Counted from the stretch's first letter, positions 7,189 through 15,365 are shown. The stretch is DNA of 29,166 nucleotides from Natrialbaceae archaeon B1-Br10_E2g27 (GCA_001563885.1 LKMM01000002.1:1-29166); one strand, 5' to 3'. Numbers and translations: made by a program. Notes: generated from the letters alone by a model not told the origin.

Positions 7189-7403
7189 TCCTTGTTATAA
7201 AGTAACAGAATTTGATATAGTAACGAAAAGCTGAACGTATGGGTATTATGTTCTGTAGGCAACGACAATTTTAGACTCCCAAAGAGTATCCACTTGATAC
7301 CCACTCACGGAGACGTTTCATACGGTCTGCTGTGAGTTATCACCAGCGCAACCGTGATCCATCCTATGATTGCATCGGGAAACCGTTAGGCGTTCCGTGT
7401 CAG

Positions 7404-9092
7404 TCACTCCTGAATCAACACATCCAGTACATCCACGCCGCTGTGGGCGACCCCGTACTCGAGTGCGACCTCGAGTTCCTCGACCGTCTCGACTAGATGT
7501 GCGCGTGCTCCGTGGCTCTCTGCGTTCGTTACCAGATCGACCGGTGGGTCGAAATCGATCCCCACGAACTCGTACTCGGTTTCCTCACCGCCCATGAGCG
7601 CGACCGTGTTGTCTTTCAAGATCCGGTAGGTACGGTTGTCAGCGATGACGACGGTGAGGTCGACGTCGTGACGAGTTGCGCTATAGATCGCGTGCGGGTA
7701 GTACAGATACGAGCCATCACCGATAACTGCGATCACCTCCCGAGACCCGCCACACTGCGCTTCGGCGATGGATGCCCCAACCGCTGCCGGCAACCCGTAG
7801 CCGAGGCCGCCACCTTTGTTCGAAAGGAACCTGCGGGGCGCAAACGAGCCGCGTTCGAGCAACACGTGTCTCGAGGTAACGCTCTCGTCGACCACCAGGG
7901 GGTCCGTGGTGGCGCGACCGATCGCATCTACCAGTTCGGCCTTCGAAATGCGTGGGTCGTCGTCCGAACCGGTTCCGAGGGCTGCCATCCGCGGTTCGAC
8001 CCGCGCTGTGACGTTTGCGACGCGTTCGAGTCGGTCCTCGAGGGTCGATTGAGAGAGTCGACCCTCGATGCGGTCGGCGAGTGCCGAAAGGATGAGGCCG
8101 GGATCACCGACAATCGCCGCATCTGCGGGTTCGTTCTTCCCGAGTTGCCAGGCGTCGTTGCCAATGTGGACCGTCGTCGTCTCGGGAGCGACCAGAGGGT
8201 CCTCGTGGCGGGTCAAGGTCGTATTGGTCGAACAGCCCGCAAAGACGATCGTATCGGTCTCGAGCAACTCGGCGACGTGCTTTTCGTTGGGCAAGAAATA
8301 CGAGACCCACTGGTCGTGGTCAGTCGGGAAACTCGACTCGCTGGTGAGGATCTCGCCGTGAACCCGTAGGCCACTGGCCTCGGCGAGTGAAACCGCTGCA
8401 TCGACGGCATCAGGGCCAGCACGGGCGACGTGGTCGCCGACAACCATCACGGGGGCTTTGGCCTCGACCAGGATCTCCGCGGCTCGTGCGATAGCTGCAG
8501 GATCACCTCCACCCGCGTTCGGAATCGATCCGAGGGACTCGGGTTCGGCGGTCGTTTCTGCGAGGGTTACGTCCAGTGGCAGCCCAAGAAAGACGGGCCC
8601 GGTCGGTGGCGTCAGGGCGACGCGGAACGCACGACGGACCATCGTCGGCAGGGTTGAAACGTCGAGTACCTCGTCGGCCCACTTGCAATGGGGTTTTGCC
8701 ATCTCGACGAGGTCACCCGAGAGAATCGGCTCTTCGTGGCGGAAATCGGTGCTGTGGTTACCCGCGGTGACGACCACCGGGGCGCCGGCGATCTTGGCGG
8801 CATACAGATTTCCCAGCCCGTGAGCCAGCCCCGGTGCGATGTGGAGATTCACGACGCCGACCGGAGTAACCGACTCGTCGTCGTGGGCGTGATACCGCCG
8901 AGTCTGGGCATAGCCACCCGCCATCCCAACGGCAATGTCCTCGTGTGCGCCGACGACGTACTCGAGGGTGCTTTTCCCGATCGCATCGAGGACCGGTAAC
9001 TCGGTGGTTCCGGGGTTTCCGAAGACGTAGTCGACGCCGTAGTCCTCTATGACCTCGACGAACAGCTCGGCACCGGTCTGTGACGCTGCCAT
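7404..9092 (-). CDS. Thiamine-pyrophosphate-dependent enzyme (acetolactate synthase / benzoylformate decarboxylase-like)
   Basis: This 562-residue protein (start MAASQTGAE at 9092; a 10-codon longer start is less likely) has the three-domain layout of the TPP decarboxylase/synthase family. The N-terminal pyrimidine-binding domain has the catalytic Glu51 in GAHEDIAVGMAGGYAQ. A central Rossmann-like domain follows (about 190-320). The C-terminal PP-binding domain has GDG at 458-460 and DN at 485-486, the GDG-x25-DN thiamine motif. All cofactor residues are present, so it should be active. It acts on a 2-oxo acid. No ilvN-type regulatory subunit is next to it, which favours a decarboxylase or a catabolic role over branched-chain amino acid synthesis. 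The substrate cannot be read from sequence. It is divergent from the prenyltransferase gene, with an 85-bp gap. Confidence 0.88.
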   Translation of the reverse strand: MAASQTGAELFVEVIEDYGVDYVFGNPGTTELPVLDAIGKSTLEYVVGAHEDIAVGMAGGYAQTRRYHAHDDESVTPVGVVNLHIAPGLAHGLGNLYAAKIAGAPVVVTAGNHSTDFRHEEPILSGDLVEMAKPHCKWADEVLDVSTLPTMVRRAFRVALTPPTGPVFLGLPLDVTLAETTAEPESLGSIPNAGGGDPAAIARAAEILVEAKAPVMVVGDHVARAGPDAVDAAVSLAEASGLRVHGEILTSESSFPTDHDQWVSYFLPNEKHVAELLETDTIVFAGCSTNTTLTRHEDPLVAPETTTVHIGNDAWQLGKNEPADAAIVGDPGLILSALADRIEGRLSQSTLEDRLERVANVTARVEPRMAALGTGSDDDPRISKAELVDAIGRATTDPLVVDESVTSRHVLLERGSFAPRRFLSNKGGGLGYGLPAAVGASIAEAQCGGSREVIAVIGDGSYLYYPHAIYSATRHDVDLTVVIADNRTYRILKDNTVALMGGEETEYEFVGIDFDPPVDLVTNAESHGARAHLVETVEELEVALEYGVAHSGVDVLDVLIQE

Positions 9093-9177
9093 AGCTACAA
9101 GTGGTGTGTAAACACCTATCAAGCTGTGTGTTTCGGCCGGGCCGGGTATTATGGTTCAGTTCGATGACGATACGCAC

Positions 9178-10038
9178 ATGACTCTTGTGCGACACGGTCG
9201 CGGCCCGGGTTCGGTTGCCCAGGCGTTCTGGTCGCAGGTCCATCCGGTCTTCATGTTGCCCCCGCTTGCTGCATCGCTGTTCGGTGCGGTGTTGGCCGGA
9301 ACCCTCGAGCCAGCAGTCGCGACTGCCCACGCGGTCGCGATGTTTGCAGCGGTTTATACGGCCCACGTCAAAGACGGCTACGTCGACTTTCACGTGCGTG
9401 GCGAGGACGACGACCACCCGCTGACCGAACGTGGCTGTCGGGTCGGCCTCGCGCTGTCGACCGGGACGTTCATCGCCTGTTGTCTCATCCTGTTCGTGCT
9501 CGTCGACTGGGTCGCCGTTGCCCTGACGGCCCCCACGTGGTTGATCGCCTACTACCACGCGCCACAACTGGATATGAACCCGCTGACGGCAACGACGGGT
9601 TACCCGCTCGGGATCGCTCTTTCGCTGCTTGGGGGCTACTACGCCCAGACCGCCACGCTGGGTGCCCTCCCGGTCGCCTTCGCGGTCGTCTTTCTCCTCT
9701 TGCTCTCCGGCATCAAAGTCATCGACGACACCAAAGATTACGACTACGACCGCTCGATCGACAAACGAACCGTCGCCGTCACCGTCGGCCCGACTCGAGC
9801 CTACGAACTCGCTTACGGTCTCATGGCGGCCGCATTGTCCGTCGTCGTTGCGTTTGCCATTGCTCGTGTCTTTCCGCCCTCCACCATCTTCGCAGCACTC
9901 GCATTCGGCGCAGTTGCCCTCGTTGCCAGACGTGCCGGTCCACGGCTCGCCACCATGTTGCTCATCCGCGGCTCGTACGTCTTTCTGGCCGTCCTCGTCG
10001 CTGCCGTCTGGTTCGAACCGCTCGTCGCGTTGCAGTGA
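9178..10038 (+). CDS. UbiA-family membrane prenyltransferase, divergent first Asp motif
   Basis: The product has 286 residues from the ATG at 9178. That start is chosen because GTATTATG at 9146-9153 sits 24-31 bp upstream; the alternative ATG at 9151 adds nine residues. Seven to nine hydrophobic helices run through the protein. The second Asp-rich motif is clear: IDDTKDYDYDRSIDKRT (about residues 182-198). The usual first motif NDxxDxxxD is replaced by HVKDGYVDFHV (about 63-73), keeping only two Asp and putting Lys in place of Asn. UbiA enzymes transfer a prenyl chain to quinone, heme, lipid or carotenoid acceptors. The altered motif leaves acceptor and activity open. It abuts the 40-aa membrane ORF tail to tail. 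Confidence 0.82.
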   Translation: MTLVRHGRGPGSVAQAFWSQVHPVFMLPPLAASLFGAVLAGTLEPAVATAHAVAMFAAVYTAHVKDGYVDFHVRGEDDDHPLTERGCRVGLALSTGTFIACCLILFVLVDWVAVALTAPTWLIAYYHAPQLDMNPLTATTGYPLGIALSLLGGYYAQTATLGALPVAFAVVFLLLLSGIKVIDDTKDYDYDRSIDKRTVAVTVGPTRAYELAYGLMAAALSVVVAFAIARVFPPSTIFAALAFGAVALVARRAGPRLATMLLIRGSYVFLAVLVAAVWFEPLVALQ

Positions 10039-10161
10039 TCAAAACAGGCCGAACAACAGTCGGAGCGGAATCCCAACCGCAAAGATCACGATCAGCGCCC
10101 CCGTTGCGAGGATCACCGCCGTCGGCAACTCTTCCTGTTCGAATTCGAATAGCCAGTTCAT
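10039..10161 (-). CDS. 40-aa single-span membrane protein
   Basis: A 40-residue frame starts MNWLFEFEQEELPTAVIL and contains one strong transmembrane helix (about 14-31), then a short basic/hydrophobic tail ending LRLLFGLF. Its TGA directly abuts the stop of the convergent prenyltransferase (sequence TGATCA), leaving no untranslated space between. An acidic N-terminus followed by one helix is typical of haloarchaeal microproteins of this kind. I believe similar proteins are widespread in haloarchaea but know no function. It lies 70 bp downstream of elp3 on the same strand, so read-through is possible. Confidence 0.6.
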   Translation of the reverse strand: MNWLFEFEQEELPTAVILATGALIVIFAVGIPLRLLFGLF

Positions 10162-10231
10162 ACGGACGATTCGAACGGTCGGTACCTAACCCTGTCGTTC
10201 CCTCGAGACAGTTCTGGCGTCGAAACCGAGA

Positions 10232-11893
10232 TTACAGTTGCTTGCTGACATACGGCCCGTCCTGGTGATAGCCGAGTTTGTTCCGGTAGTACTCGCGTGC
10301 GCCGATTCCCGAGATGACGCTCAGTTTGTCGTAGCCGGCGTCGGCGGCGAGTTCCTCGGCCGTCTCCATCAGCCGGCGGCCATAGCCCTGGTGTTGGTGC
10401 TGGCCATCGTCACCGGCCGTCCCGACGGCAACCTCAGAGCCGTAGACGTGCAGTTCGCGGACGAGCGCGGCGTTTTCGAGTTCCGACCGAACGGGGTCGT
10501 TTGGGAACCGAAGTCGACAGAAGCCGATCAGCAGATCCTGTTCGAAGTCCTCGACGGAAATGAAGTGTTCGGTGCCGCCACAGGCGTCGTACTCCAAGAC
10601 GTCGAGTTCGACGTCGTCGGGTTCGGCGTCGTTCATGCCGGCTTCCCGACTGCGGATATCCGTACACGAGAGACCGCGTTCGTCCATCCGCTGTTCTGCG
10701 AGTTGTCGGAGATTGGACTTCCAGACGCCGGCGTCGATGAAATCGGCGGGAATGTCACGCTGGACCCGCTGGAGCCGGGTATAGCGGGGAATCATGTCCA
10801 TGATCTCGGCGACCAGATCGGCGGCTTCGTCGTTGTCCAGTGGCTCGTACTCACCCTTGTACCACCAGTCGTAGGTCGCGGTCCCACGGACGACGAGCGT
10901 CGGATAGATCTTCAGGTAGTCGGGCTTCCAGTTTTCGTGTTCGAACAGCCGACGGAAGTCCTCGAGACACATTTCTTTGCTCATCCCCGGCTGGCCGGGC
11001 ATCATGTGGAAGCCAACTTTGAACGCCGCATCGCGCAGTCGCTGGTTGGCGTCGATCGAGTCGGCGGTGCCGTGGCCACGGTGCATCTCACGGTTGATAC
11101 GCTCGTAGGTGGTCTGGACGCCGACTTCGACTTTCGTTCCACCCAGATCGAGCATTCGGTCGATCTGTTCGGGATCACACCAGTCCGGCTTGGTCTCGAA
11201 GGTCGTCCCGATGTTTCGAATGTCCGCGGTCTCGTTTTCCGTGATGACATCCTCGACGTATCTGAACTCGTACTCGTCGGGATCCTGAGCGAAACTGACG
11301 CCTTCGGCCGGCTCAGGCTCTTTGTCGACATCGTACTCGTTCATCGCCTCGAGGGCGCGCTTGACAAACCACTCCTGATAATCGTGGCTGCGAGCGGTCA
11401 TCGTCCCACCCATCAGGATGAGTTCGACCTTATCGACCGGGTGGCCGATTTCACGTAACTGCTCGAGTCGCAACCTGACCTGACCGTAGGGGTCATAGTC
11501 GTTTTGCACCCCACGGGCGGCGGCGGGTTCTTCGCCCGTATAACTCTGGGAACTCGAGAACTCCGAATCCGGCCCACCGGGACAGTACAGACACTTCCCG
11601 TGTGGACAACGCTCGGGCGAGGTCATGATCGCAACCGGCGAGACACCCGAGGCGGTGCGGACGGGCTTTCGCTGCAACACCGCCTCGAGCGTCTCGCGGT
11701 GTTCCTGGTCGGCGTAATCTAACAGCTCCGAATTTTTCGGCACCTTCGGTGCGGAGTGTTCGGAACAGGCCTCGAGTTTGGCCTTTTCGACGTCCTCGCG
11801 GTCGATCTCGCCCGCTAGAATCCGCTCGACGAGCGTCTCACAGACCCGTTCGAACGCCTCGGTCTCGGTCGGCTCGGGCGTCTCGGTACTCAC
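10232..11893 (-). CDS. elp3: Elp3: tRNA U34 carboxymethyl-forming radical SAM / GNAT enzyme
   Basis: A GTG start at 11893 (VSTETPEPTETEAFERVCE) gives 553 residues, the usual archaeal Elp3 length. The frame is open further upstream, but that extension is not protein-like. The radical SAM cluster motif is CPHGKCLYCPGG (Cys at 96, 101 and 104). The C-terminal acetyltransferase domain includes HQGYGRRLMETAEEL and AREYYRNKLGY. Family knowledge: Elp3 uses acetyl-CoA and SAM chemistry to build the cm5U-type modification at the tRNA wobble uridine; archaea have Elp3 without the other Elongator subunits. A CTTACTTACG box lies about 27 bp upstream of the GTG. It is divergent from the HNH-like gene at 12042. 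Confidence 0.95.
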   Translation of the reverse strand: MSTETPEPTETEAFERVCETLVERILAGEIDREDVEKAKLEACSEHSAPKVPKNSELLDYADQEHRETLEAVLQRKPVRTASGVSPVAIMTSPERCPHGKCLYCPGGPDSEFSSSQSYTGEEPAAARGVQNDYDPYGQVRLRLEQLREIGHPVDKVELILMGGTMTARSHDYQEWFVKRALEAMNEYDVDKEPEPAEGVSFAQDPDEYEFRYVEDVITENETADIRNIGTTFETKPDWCDPEQIDRMLDLGGTKVEVGVQTTYERINREMHRGHGTADSIDANQRLRDAAFKVGFHMMPGQPGMSKEMCLEDFRRLFEHENWKPDYLKIYPTLVVRGTATYDWWYKGEYEPLDNDEAADLVAEIMDMIPRYTRLQRVQRDIPADFIDAGVWKSNLRQLAEQRMDERGLSCTDIRSREAGMNDAEPDDVELDVLEYDACGGTEHFISVEDFEQDLLIGFCRLRFPNDPVRSELENAALVRELHVYGSEVAVGTAGDDGQHQHQGYGRRLMETAEELAADAGYDKLSVISGIGAREYYRNKLGYHQDGPYVSKQL

Positions 11894-12041
11894 TACACTC
11901 GAATCATCGCGCGTCGTAAGTAAGCGTGTCGGACCGCTCGAGAGCGCCACTCGATCGGCCAATTCGACCGAAATCGATACGCAAACCAACGGTGGGAGCA
12001 AGTACATTCAAACCGATCCGAACCGAACCGCTGCCAGAGGA

Positions 12042-12590
12042 ATGGAAAAGACTCCACGGGGGACTCCCGTCGGCGTCGACGACCCCTACGAGTTTGCAGG
12101 CGTCTGTGATTATCTCACCGGCGATGGCCGCTGTCGGTACGCCGTCGACTACTACGCACACGACCCCGAGTTCGCCCGCGAGCGTGCCGCCGACGACTAC
12201 GTGTGTCCGTATGCCGATCCGGACACCGACGACGGCTGGGCTGAGTGCCCACACTTTCGCTCGAGAACGCACGACCGCGAGTGTGTTCGCTGTGGGCTCG
12301 AGGAAAAACGCCTCGCCCACGACGACGAGCAGCCGCTGCTCGAGGAACATCACCTCTCGTATGCCGATCACAGCGCCTCGAGGGCAGAGTCAGACGACCG
12401 GACACACGAGATCACGGTCTACCTCTGTCGGTGGTGTCACGCGAAGGTCCACACCTCCTGGGCTCGCATCACCGACGACGTCTCGCCCGATCCAGAGGCA
12501 TTCGCGGCACTCGAGGGACGACGGAGCCGGGAACTCTCGGAACTGGGGTTTGACTCGGCCGCCGACCGGTTCGAAGGCGACGACGGCTAA
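12042..12590 (+). CDS. HNH-like Cys/His-rich conserved haloarchaeal protein
   Basis: This 182-residue protein is rich in Cys and His in its second half. The pattern resembles the HNH/zinc fold: CVRCG (Cys81, Cys84), EEHHLSY (His103, His104), then YLCRWCHAKVH (Cys129, Cys132, His133, His137). The N-terminal part has extra Cys residues (VCDYLTGDGRCRYA; CPYADP; ECPHF) that may bind a second metal. From memory this is a haloarchaea-specific conserved family that carries a DUF number in databases. Nuclease activity is possible but unproven, since a zinc-binding structural role would leave the same pattern. The start at 12042 is the best-placed ATG after the divergent elp3 promoter region. Confidence 0.75.
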   Translation: MEKTPRGTPVGVDDPYEFAGVCDYLTGDGRCRYAVDYYAHDPEFARERAADDYVCPYADPDTDDGWAECPHFRSRTHDRECVRCGLEEKRLAHDDEQPLLEEHHLSYADHSASRAESDDRTHEITVYLCRWCHAKVHTSWARITDDVSPDPEAFAALEGRRSRELSELGFDSAADRFEGDDG

Positions 12591-12955
12591 TACTGTGTGT
12601 CGGTTATCGTTGCCACTGGCAGTGTTGTGAGTTCAAAAGGGCGGACCGTAGCCACGAACGGTGCCGCCGTCGAGTTGCTCAAACCGTAAGCACGGTCACA
12701 CAGCCACGAGTGACCGCGATGATCGAGCACGAGCGATCCACCGGCGCTTACAGGTGTCAGTTTCTGGACGATGCGTTGGAGGTCGGCGTTCCGCCGACAG
12801 TATTCCTGTGGTGATGTCCAATAATAAAGCTAACTGTTAGGGCGATTACGACGGTAACACTCAAAATAGCGACTGTGTGTCTAATTTTTAGCCCATAAAC
12901 TCGCTATATATGGTCTGAATACACAGTATCAGACGACTTTTTCACAGGCGTCGAG
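12591..12955. other. 365-bp gap between convergent genes
   Basis: It contains an inverted repeat, CGGTCAC (12693-12699) and GTGACCG (12710-12716) with a 10-nt loop, about 100 bp after the HNH-like gene, which may be a terminator-type stem. A possible minus-strand membrane peptide ORF lies at 12757-12903. From 12800 to 12940 the DNA is A+T-rich and includes CTATATAT (12904-12911), a good TATA candidate. A 31-aa plus-strand frame at 12719-12814 overlaps it and is not convincing. Confidence 0.5.
12757..12903 (-). CDS. Possible small membrane peptide with non-ATG start, or gene fragment
   Basis: The minus-strand frame is open over 48 residues. It contains a good transmembrane stretch (IRHTVAILSVTVVIALTVSF, then IIG) followed by HHH and a polar Ser/Asn/Thr-rich tail. 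There is no ATG or GTG. A TTG at 12864 or an ATT at 12885 would be the only starts, and the latter lies about 20 bp after a CTATATAT box. It follows the Bat-type gene on the same strand by 52 bp. It could be a real microprotein with an unusual start or the tail of a lost membrane gene. Confidence 0.25.
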   Translation of the reverse strand, partial: RVYGLKIRHTVAILSVTVVIALTVSFIIGHHHRNTVGGTPTSNASSRN

Positions 12956-13612
12956 CTACGGATCGATTCTCGGGACGAAGCCATCGGATAGTTCGGCACT
13001 GATCAGCGCTGCCTGACTCCGACGAAGCCGTTCGGACAGTGCCTGGTGAGAGACCCCGAGTTCCGACGCGAGTTCAGCCAGCGTGACCGCTCGAGGGACG
13101 TCGAAGTAGCCGAGGTCGTGTGCCGTCACGATCGTTTCGTACTGGATTTCGGTCAGCGGTATCCGTCCCCGCTCTAGGTCGTCGATACCCGTGATGCGGG
13201 TGACGTGGACATCGAATTCGTGTTGGTCGAACAGGTCATGAGAGGTCGACACCGACTCTCGGTCGTGAAAGAGCAACTGCAGCGACCAGGTGTCGTCTCG
13301 ACCGCGAGCGGCCAAAATTGCGCCCTCGTTTTCGACGACGATCCGTTCGAGCAGCGAGAACCCGCCGTCGAACTCGAGTCGACACAGCCAGTAGGGGGCC
13401 GACTCGGCTGTCAACATCGCAAGCAGTTCGACGGATGGATCGGCCTCGAGTGCGGTTTCGATCGTCGGCCGGTCCGTTCCGGAGACACGGACGAGCGGGG
13501 CCCCGTCGCCAACGATAGCGCCGAGTTTGAATTCGAACGACGGGACGCGTTCGAACGTCCGTGAAAGCCCCAGTCGATCGGCAGGAACGTCGAGTTCGAC
13601 GACCGTCGTCAT
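12956..13612 (-). CDS. HTH_10 (Bat-type) transcription regulator
   Basis: This 218-residue protein has an N-terminal haloarchaeal sensor-like domain (about 1-150) and a C-terminal HTH_10 domain. The latter has the standard sequence LTEIQYETIVTAHDLGYFDVPRAVTLAELASELGVS and then SERLRRSQAALI. Such single-domain bacterioopsin-activator-like proteins are DNA-binding regulators in haloarchaea. No PAS or GAF domain is visible, so the input signal is unknown. A GTATAG box (13635-13640) about 24 bp upstream indicates a leaderless transcript. It is divergent from the DedA gene (259-bp gap), which it may control. Confidence 0.92.
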   Translation of the reverse strand: MTTVVELDVPADRLGLSRTFERVPSFEFKLGAIVGDGAPLVRVSGTDRPTIETALEADPSVELLAMLTAESAPYWLCRLEFDGGFSLLERIVVENEGAILAARGRDDTWSLQLLFHDRESVSTSHDLFDQHEFDVHVTRITGIDDLERGRIPLTEIQYETIVTAHDLGYFDVPRAVTLAELASELGVSHQALSERLRRSQAALISAELSDGFVPRIDP

Positions 13613-13842
13613 GGTCCAAACCCATCACAACGTCGTATAGACCCGTTTTGTTAGCGGTAGCCTTGCCCGCCACCCAACGATGACGATAATCGTCGGTGAC
13701 TGATTGTACGAGCAGTTGACGGTTTTGGATCGTGATAAAGCGTGCTCGGCCCGGAGCGGCGGGACCCGTCACACAGGTCCGTCCAGTGGGTAAGATGGAC
13801 ATCAAAACGGTAGCGGCGTTTCCAGGCGGGCAAGCCGGGAGA

Positions 13843-13849
13843 CATATAC
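13843..13849 (+). promoter_or_regulatory. TATA-like box of the DedA gene
   Basis: CATATAC ends 22 bp before the ATG at 13872, fitting a leaderless transcript. Confidence 0.5.
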
Positions 13850-13871
13850 CCCGCTGGCTCGAAGGGACTGT

Positions 13872-14429
13872 ATGCTCGAGACGCCAGCAGAGCTGACACT
13901 GTCGTTTGCCGACCGGTACGGAGCGATGGTGTTGCTGATTCTGTTCGTCTTCGAGGGTGCACTCGTTGGCAAACTCCTGCCGACGCGTGGGCTGTTGATC
14001 GCGGTGGTGGTGGCAGCTGGCACGTCGTTTGTGACGTACGCGAGTGTCTTTTTCGCGGCTGTCGCCGGTGCGACGATCGGACAGCTCCTCTTGTTTCTTG
14101 CCGTTCGCCGACTCGGCTTCGATCCGTCGACTCACAACTGGATCCCGGTTGAAGATTCCCATCTCGAGCAGGCCGAGTGCTGGTTCGACCGGTGGGGATC
14201 GGTTGCGGTTGCCGGCAGCAACACTCTCCCGGTTGTCCGCGGGTCGATGACCGTCCCGACGGCGATGGGTCGGGTTTCGTTTTCGCGGTTTGCTACCTAC
14301 TCGGTTGCCGGCTCCTGTCTGTACGTCGGTGGACTGCTCGCGCTCGCGGTCGGTGTCGACGGCGCACTCTCGAGCGAGCTCGCCGAGACAGCTGTGGTCG
14401 CTGTCAGCTCGCTTCTCGGGCTCGCTTGA
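13872..14429 (+). CDS. DedA / VTT-domain membrane protein
   Basis: This 185-residue protein is largely hydrophobic, with about five membrane segments. The family core is visible: FEGALVGKLLPTRGLLI near the N-terminus (re-entrant segment) and the RWGSVAVAGSNTLPVVRG loop with SMTVPTAMGRVSFSRFATYSVAG after it. The latter matches the usual DedA R-FxPxxRxxxxxxAGxxxM-x-F pattern, though less acidic than in bacteria. VTT proteins are lipid scramblases or transporters; bacterial DedA proteins recycle undecaprenyl phosphate. In an archaeon a polyprenyl-phosphate or membrane-homeostasis role is plausible but inferred. It is divergent from the Bat-type regulator. Confidence 0.82.
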   Translation: MLETPAELTLSFADRYGAMVLLILFVFEGALVGKLLPTRGLLIAVVVAAGTSFVTYASVFFAAVAGATIGQLLLFLAVRRLGFDPSTHNWIPVEDSHLEQAECWFDRWGSVAVAGSNTLPVVRGSMTVPTAMGRVSFSRFATYSVAGSCLYVGGLLALAVGVDGALSSELAETAVVAVSSLLGLA

Positions 14430-14453
14430 GCGGTTAGACCGCCAGATTGCAGG

Positions 14454-14837
14454 TCAGTGCTCGATGAGTTCGATCAGGATCCCACCCGTATCCTTTGGGT
14501 GGAGAAACGCAACCGAGTGCCCCCACGCGCCCGGCCTGGGCTCCTCGTCGACCAGCCTGACACCTGCTTTGTGGACAGTCTCGAGTGCACTCTCGAGATC
14601 GTCGGTCGCGAGCGCGAGATGGTGGATGCCGGAGCCGTTGTCCTCGAGATACCGAGCGATGGTCCCCGACTCGAGCGGTTCTAACAGCTCGAGATAGCCA
14701 TCGCCGACCTCGAGGAAGACGACGCACATCCCGTCGAAACGCTCCTCGTGGGCGACTTCGAGGCCGAACAGGTCCGTATACAGTGTCGCGAGAGCAGTCG
14801 CATCCTCTGTGGCAATACCTGCGTGATCGAAGTGCAT
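14454..14837 (-). CDS. mce: Methylmalonyl-CoA epimerase
   Basis: This 127-residue VOC-fold protein interconverts (R)- and (S)-methylmalonyl-CoA. Metal ligands sit at the expected places: His5 (MHFDHAG), Glu50 (GDGYLELLEP), His72 or His73 (GIHHLAL) and Glu123 (ILIELIEH). The length is normal and complete. A GATATTTGA box about 27 bp upstream of the ATG indicates a leaderless transcript. It works with methylmalonyl-CoA mutase, whose large subunit is at 20753-22435 on the same strand, but a nucleotide-sugar block separates the two here. It is convergent with the DedA gene (24-bp gap). Confidence 0.93.
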   Translation of the reverse strand: MHFDHAGIATEDATALATLYTDLFGLEVAHEERFDGMCVVFLEVGDGYLELLEPLESGTIARYLEDNGSGIHHLALATDDLESALETVHKAGVRLVDEEPRPGAWGHSVAFLHPKDTGGILIELIEH

Positions 14838-14958
14838 AGTCGACGTTCGCTATCGCCGGTCAAATATCAGCAGGTCACAGCTGTGACCGCGAAGGGGTGT
14901 TTCACCTGCAGTAACTTCTCACCTCGATTTATACGTCCTCGAGGGAATTCCTATAGTG

Positions 14959-15273
14959 ATGTATATCTCCAACACCGAAACCGTCCCGGACGGCGAAATC
15001 GTCGAGGTGCTCGGTATCGCTCGTGGCAACACCGTCGAAGCGAAAAATGCCGGGCGCGATTTCACCCAGGGGCTGCGAAACGTCTTCGGCGGCGAACTCA
15101 AAGCCTACTCCGAACTACTTGGAAAGGCCCGTGACGTCGCCATCTCACGGATGGAAGAAGACGCCGAGGCGATGGGTGCTGATGCCGTCGTCAACGTCCG
15201 CCTCGAGACCTCACAGATCACCGAAGGCGGGTCGGAAGTGCTGGCGTATGGAACTGCGGTTCGGTTGCGTTGA
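14959..15273 (+). CDS. YbjQ/UPF0145 heavy-metal-binding-like protein
   Basis: This 104-residue protein begins MYISNTETVPDGEIVEVLGI and contains AYSELLGKARDVAISRMEED and GADAVVNVRLET, the standard signatures of the YbjQ/DUF74 family, a small pentameric domain. A TTTATAC box about 27 bp before the ATG supports the start at 14959; a GTG immediately before it is less likely. The family is sometimes called heavy-metal binding, but the biochemical role is not settled. There are no Cys residues here, which argues against thiolate metal binding. Confidence 0.9.
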   Translation: MYISNTETVPDGEIVEVLGIARGNTVEAKNAGRDFTQGLRNVFGGELKAYSELLGKARDVAISRMEEDAEAMGADAVVNVRLETSQITEGGSEVLAYGTAVRLR

Positions 15274-15327
15274 CAGACGCAACTCGATGGACTCCCTGTC
15301 GGGGCCGTCAGTAGCTGTGTGACTGTT

Positions 15328-15363
15328 GCAAGCCGACGGCTTCAGCCCCAAGTGGAGGCCACT
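15328..15363 (+). mobile_element. Possible right-end relic of an IS200/IS605-type (TnpB) element
   Basis: The stretch contains GCCGACGGC, then GGCTTCAGCC, then GTGGAGGCCACT. From memory, haloarchaeal IS1341/TnpB elements end with a similar short hairpin, CGGCTTCAGCCG...GGAGG followed by TCACT or similar. No tnpB remains and no left end is visible. It lies at the left edge of the nucleotide-sugar block. The match is a remembered pattern, not an alignment. Confidence 0.3.
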
Positions 15364-15365
15364 AT

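Noticed and set aside
7497..8369. 290-aa plus-strand open frame opposite the TPP enzyme
   Set aside because: Shadow of the real gene: the minus strand carries a full set of thiamine motifs over the same DNA.
9103..9116. GGTGT-GTAA-ACACC inverted repeat between the TPP enzyme and the prenyltransferase
   Set aside because: Short stem and a sequence that overlaps a weak promoter; too weak alone to call an operator.
10238..11458. 406-aa plus-strand open frame opposite elp3
   Set aside because: Elp3 on the minus strand has all its cysteine and GNAT motifs, so this frame is antisense noise from GC-rich third positions.
12719..12814. 31-aa plus-strand ORF in the gap after the HNH-like gene
   Set aside because: Very short, no promoter-spaced start and no recognisable motif; it overlaps a more protein-like frame on the other strand.
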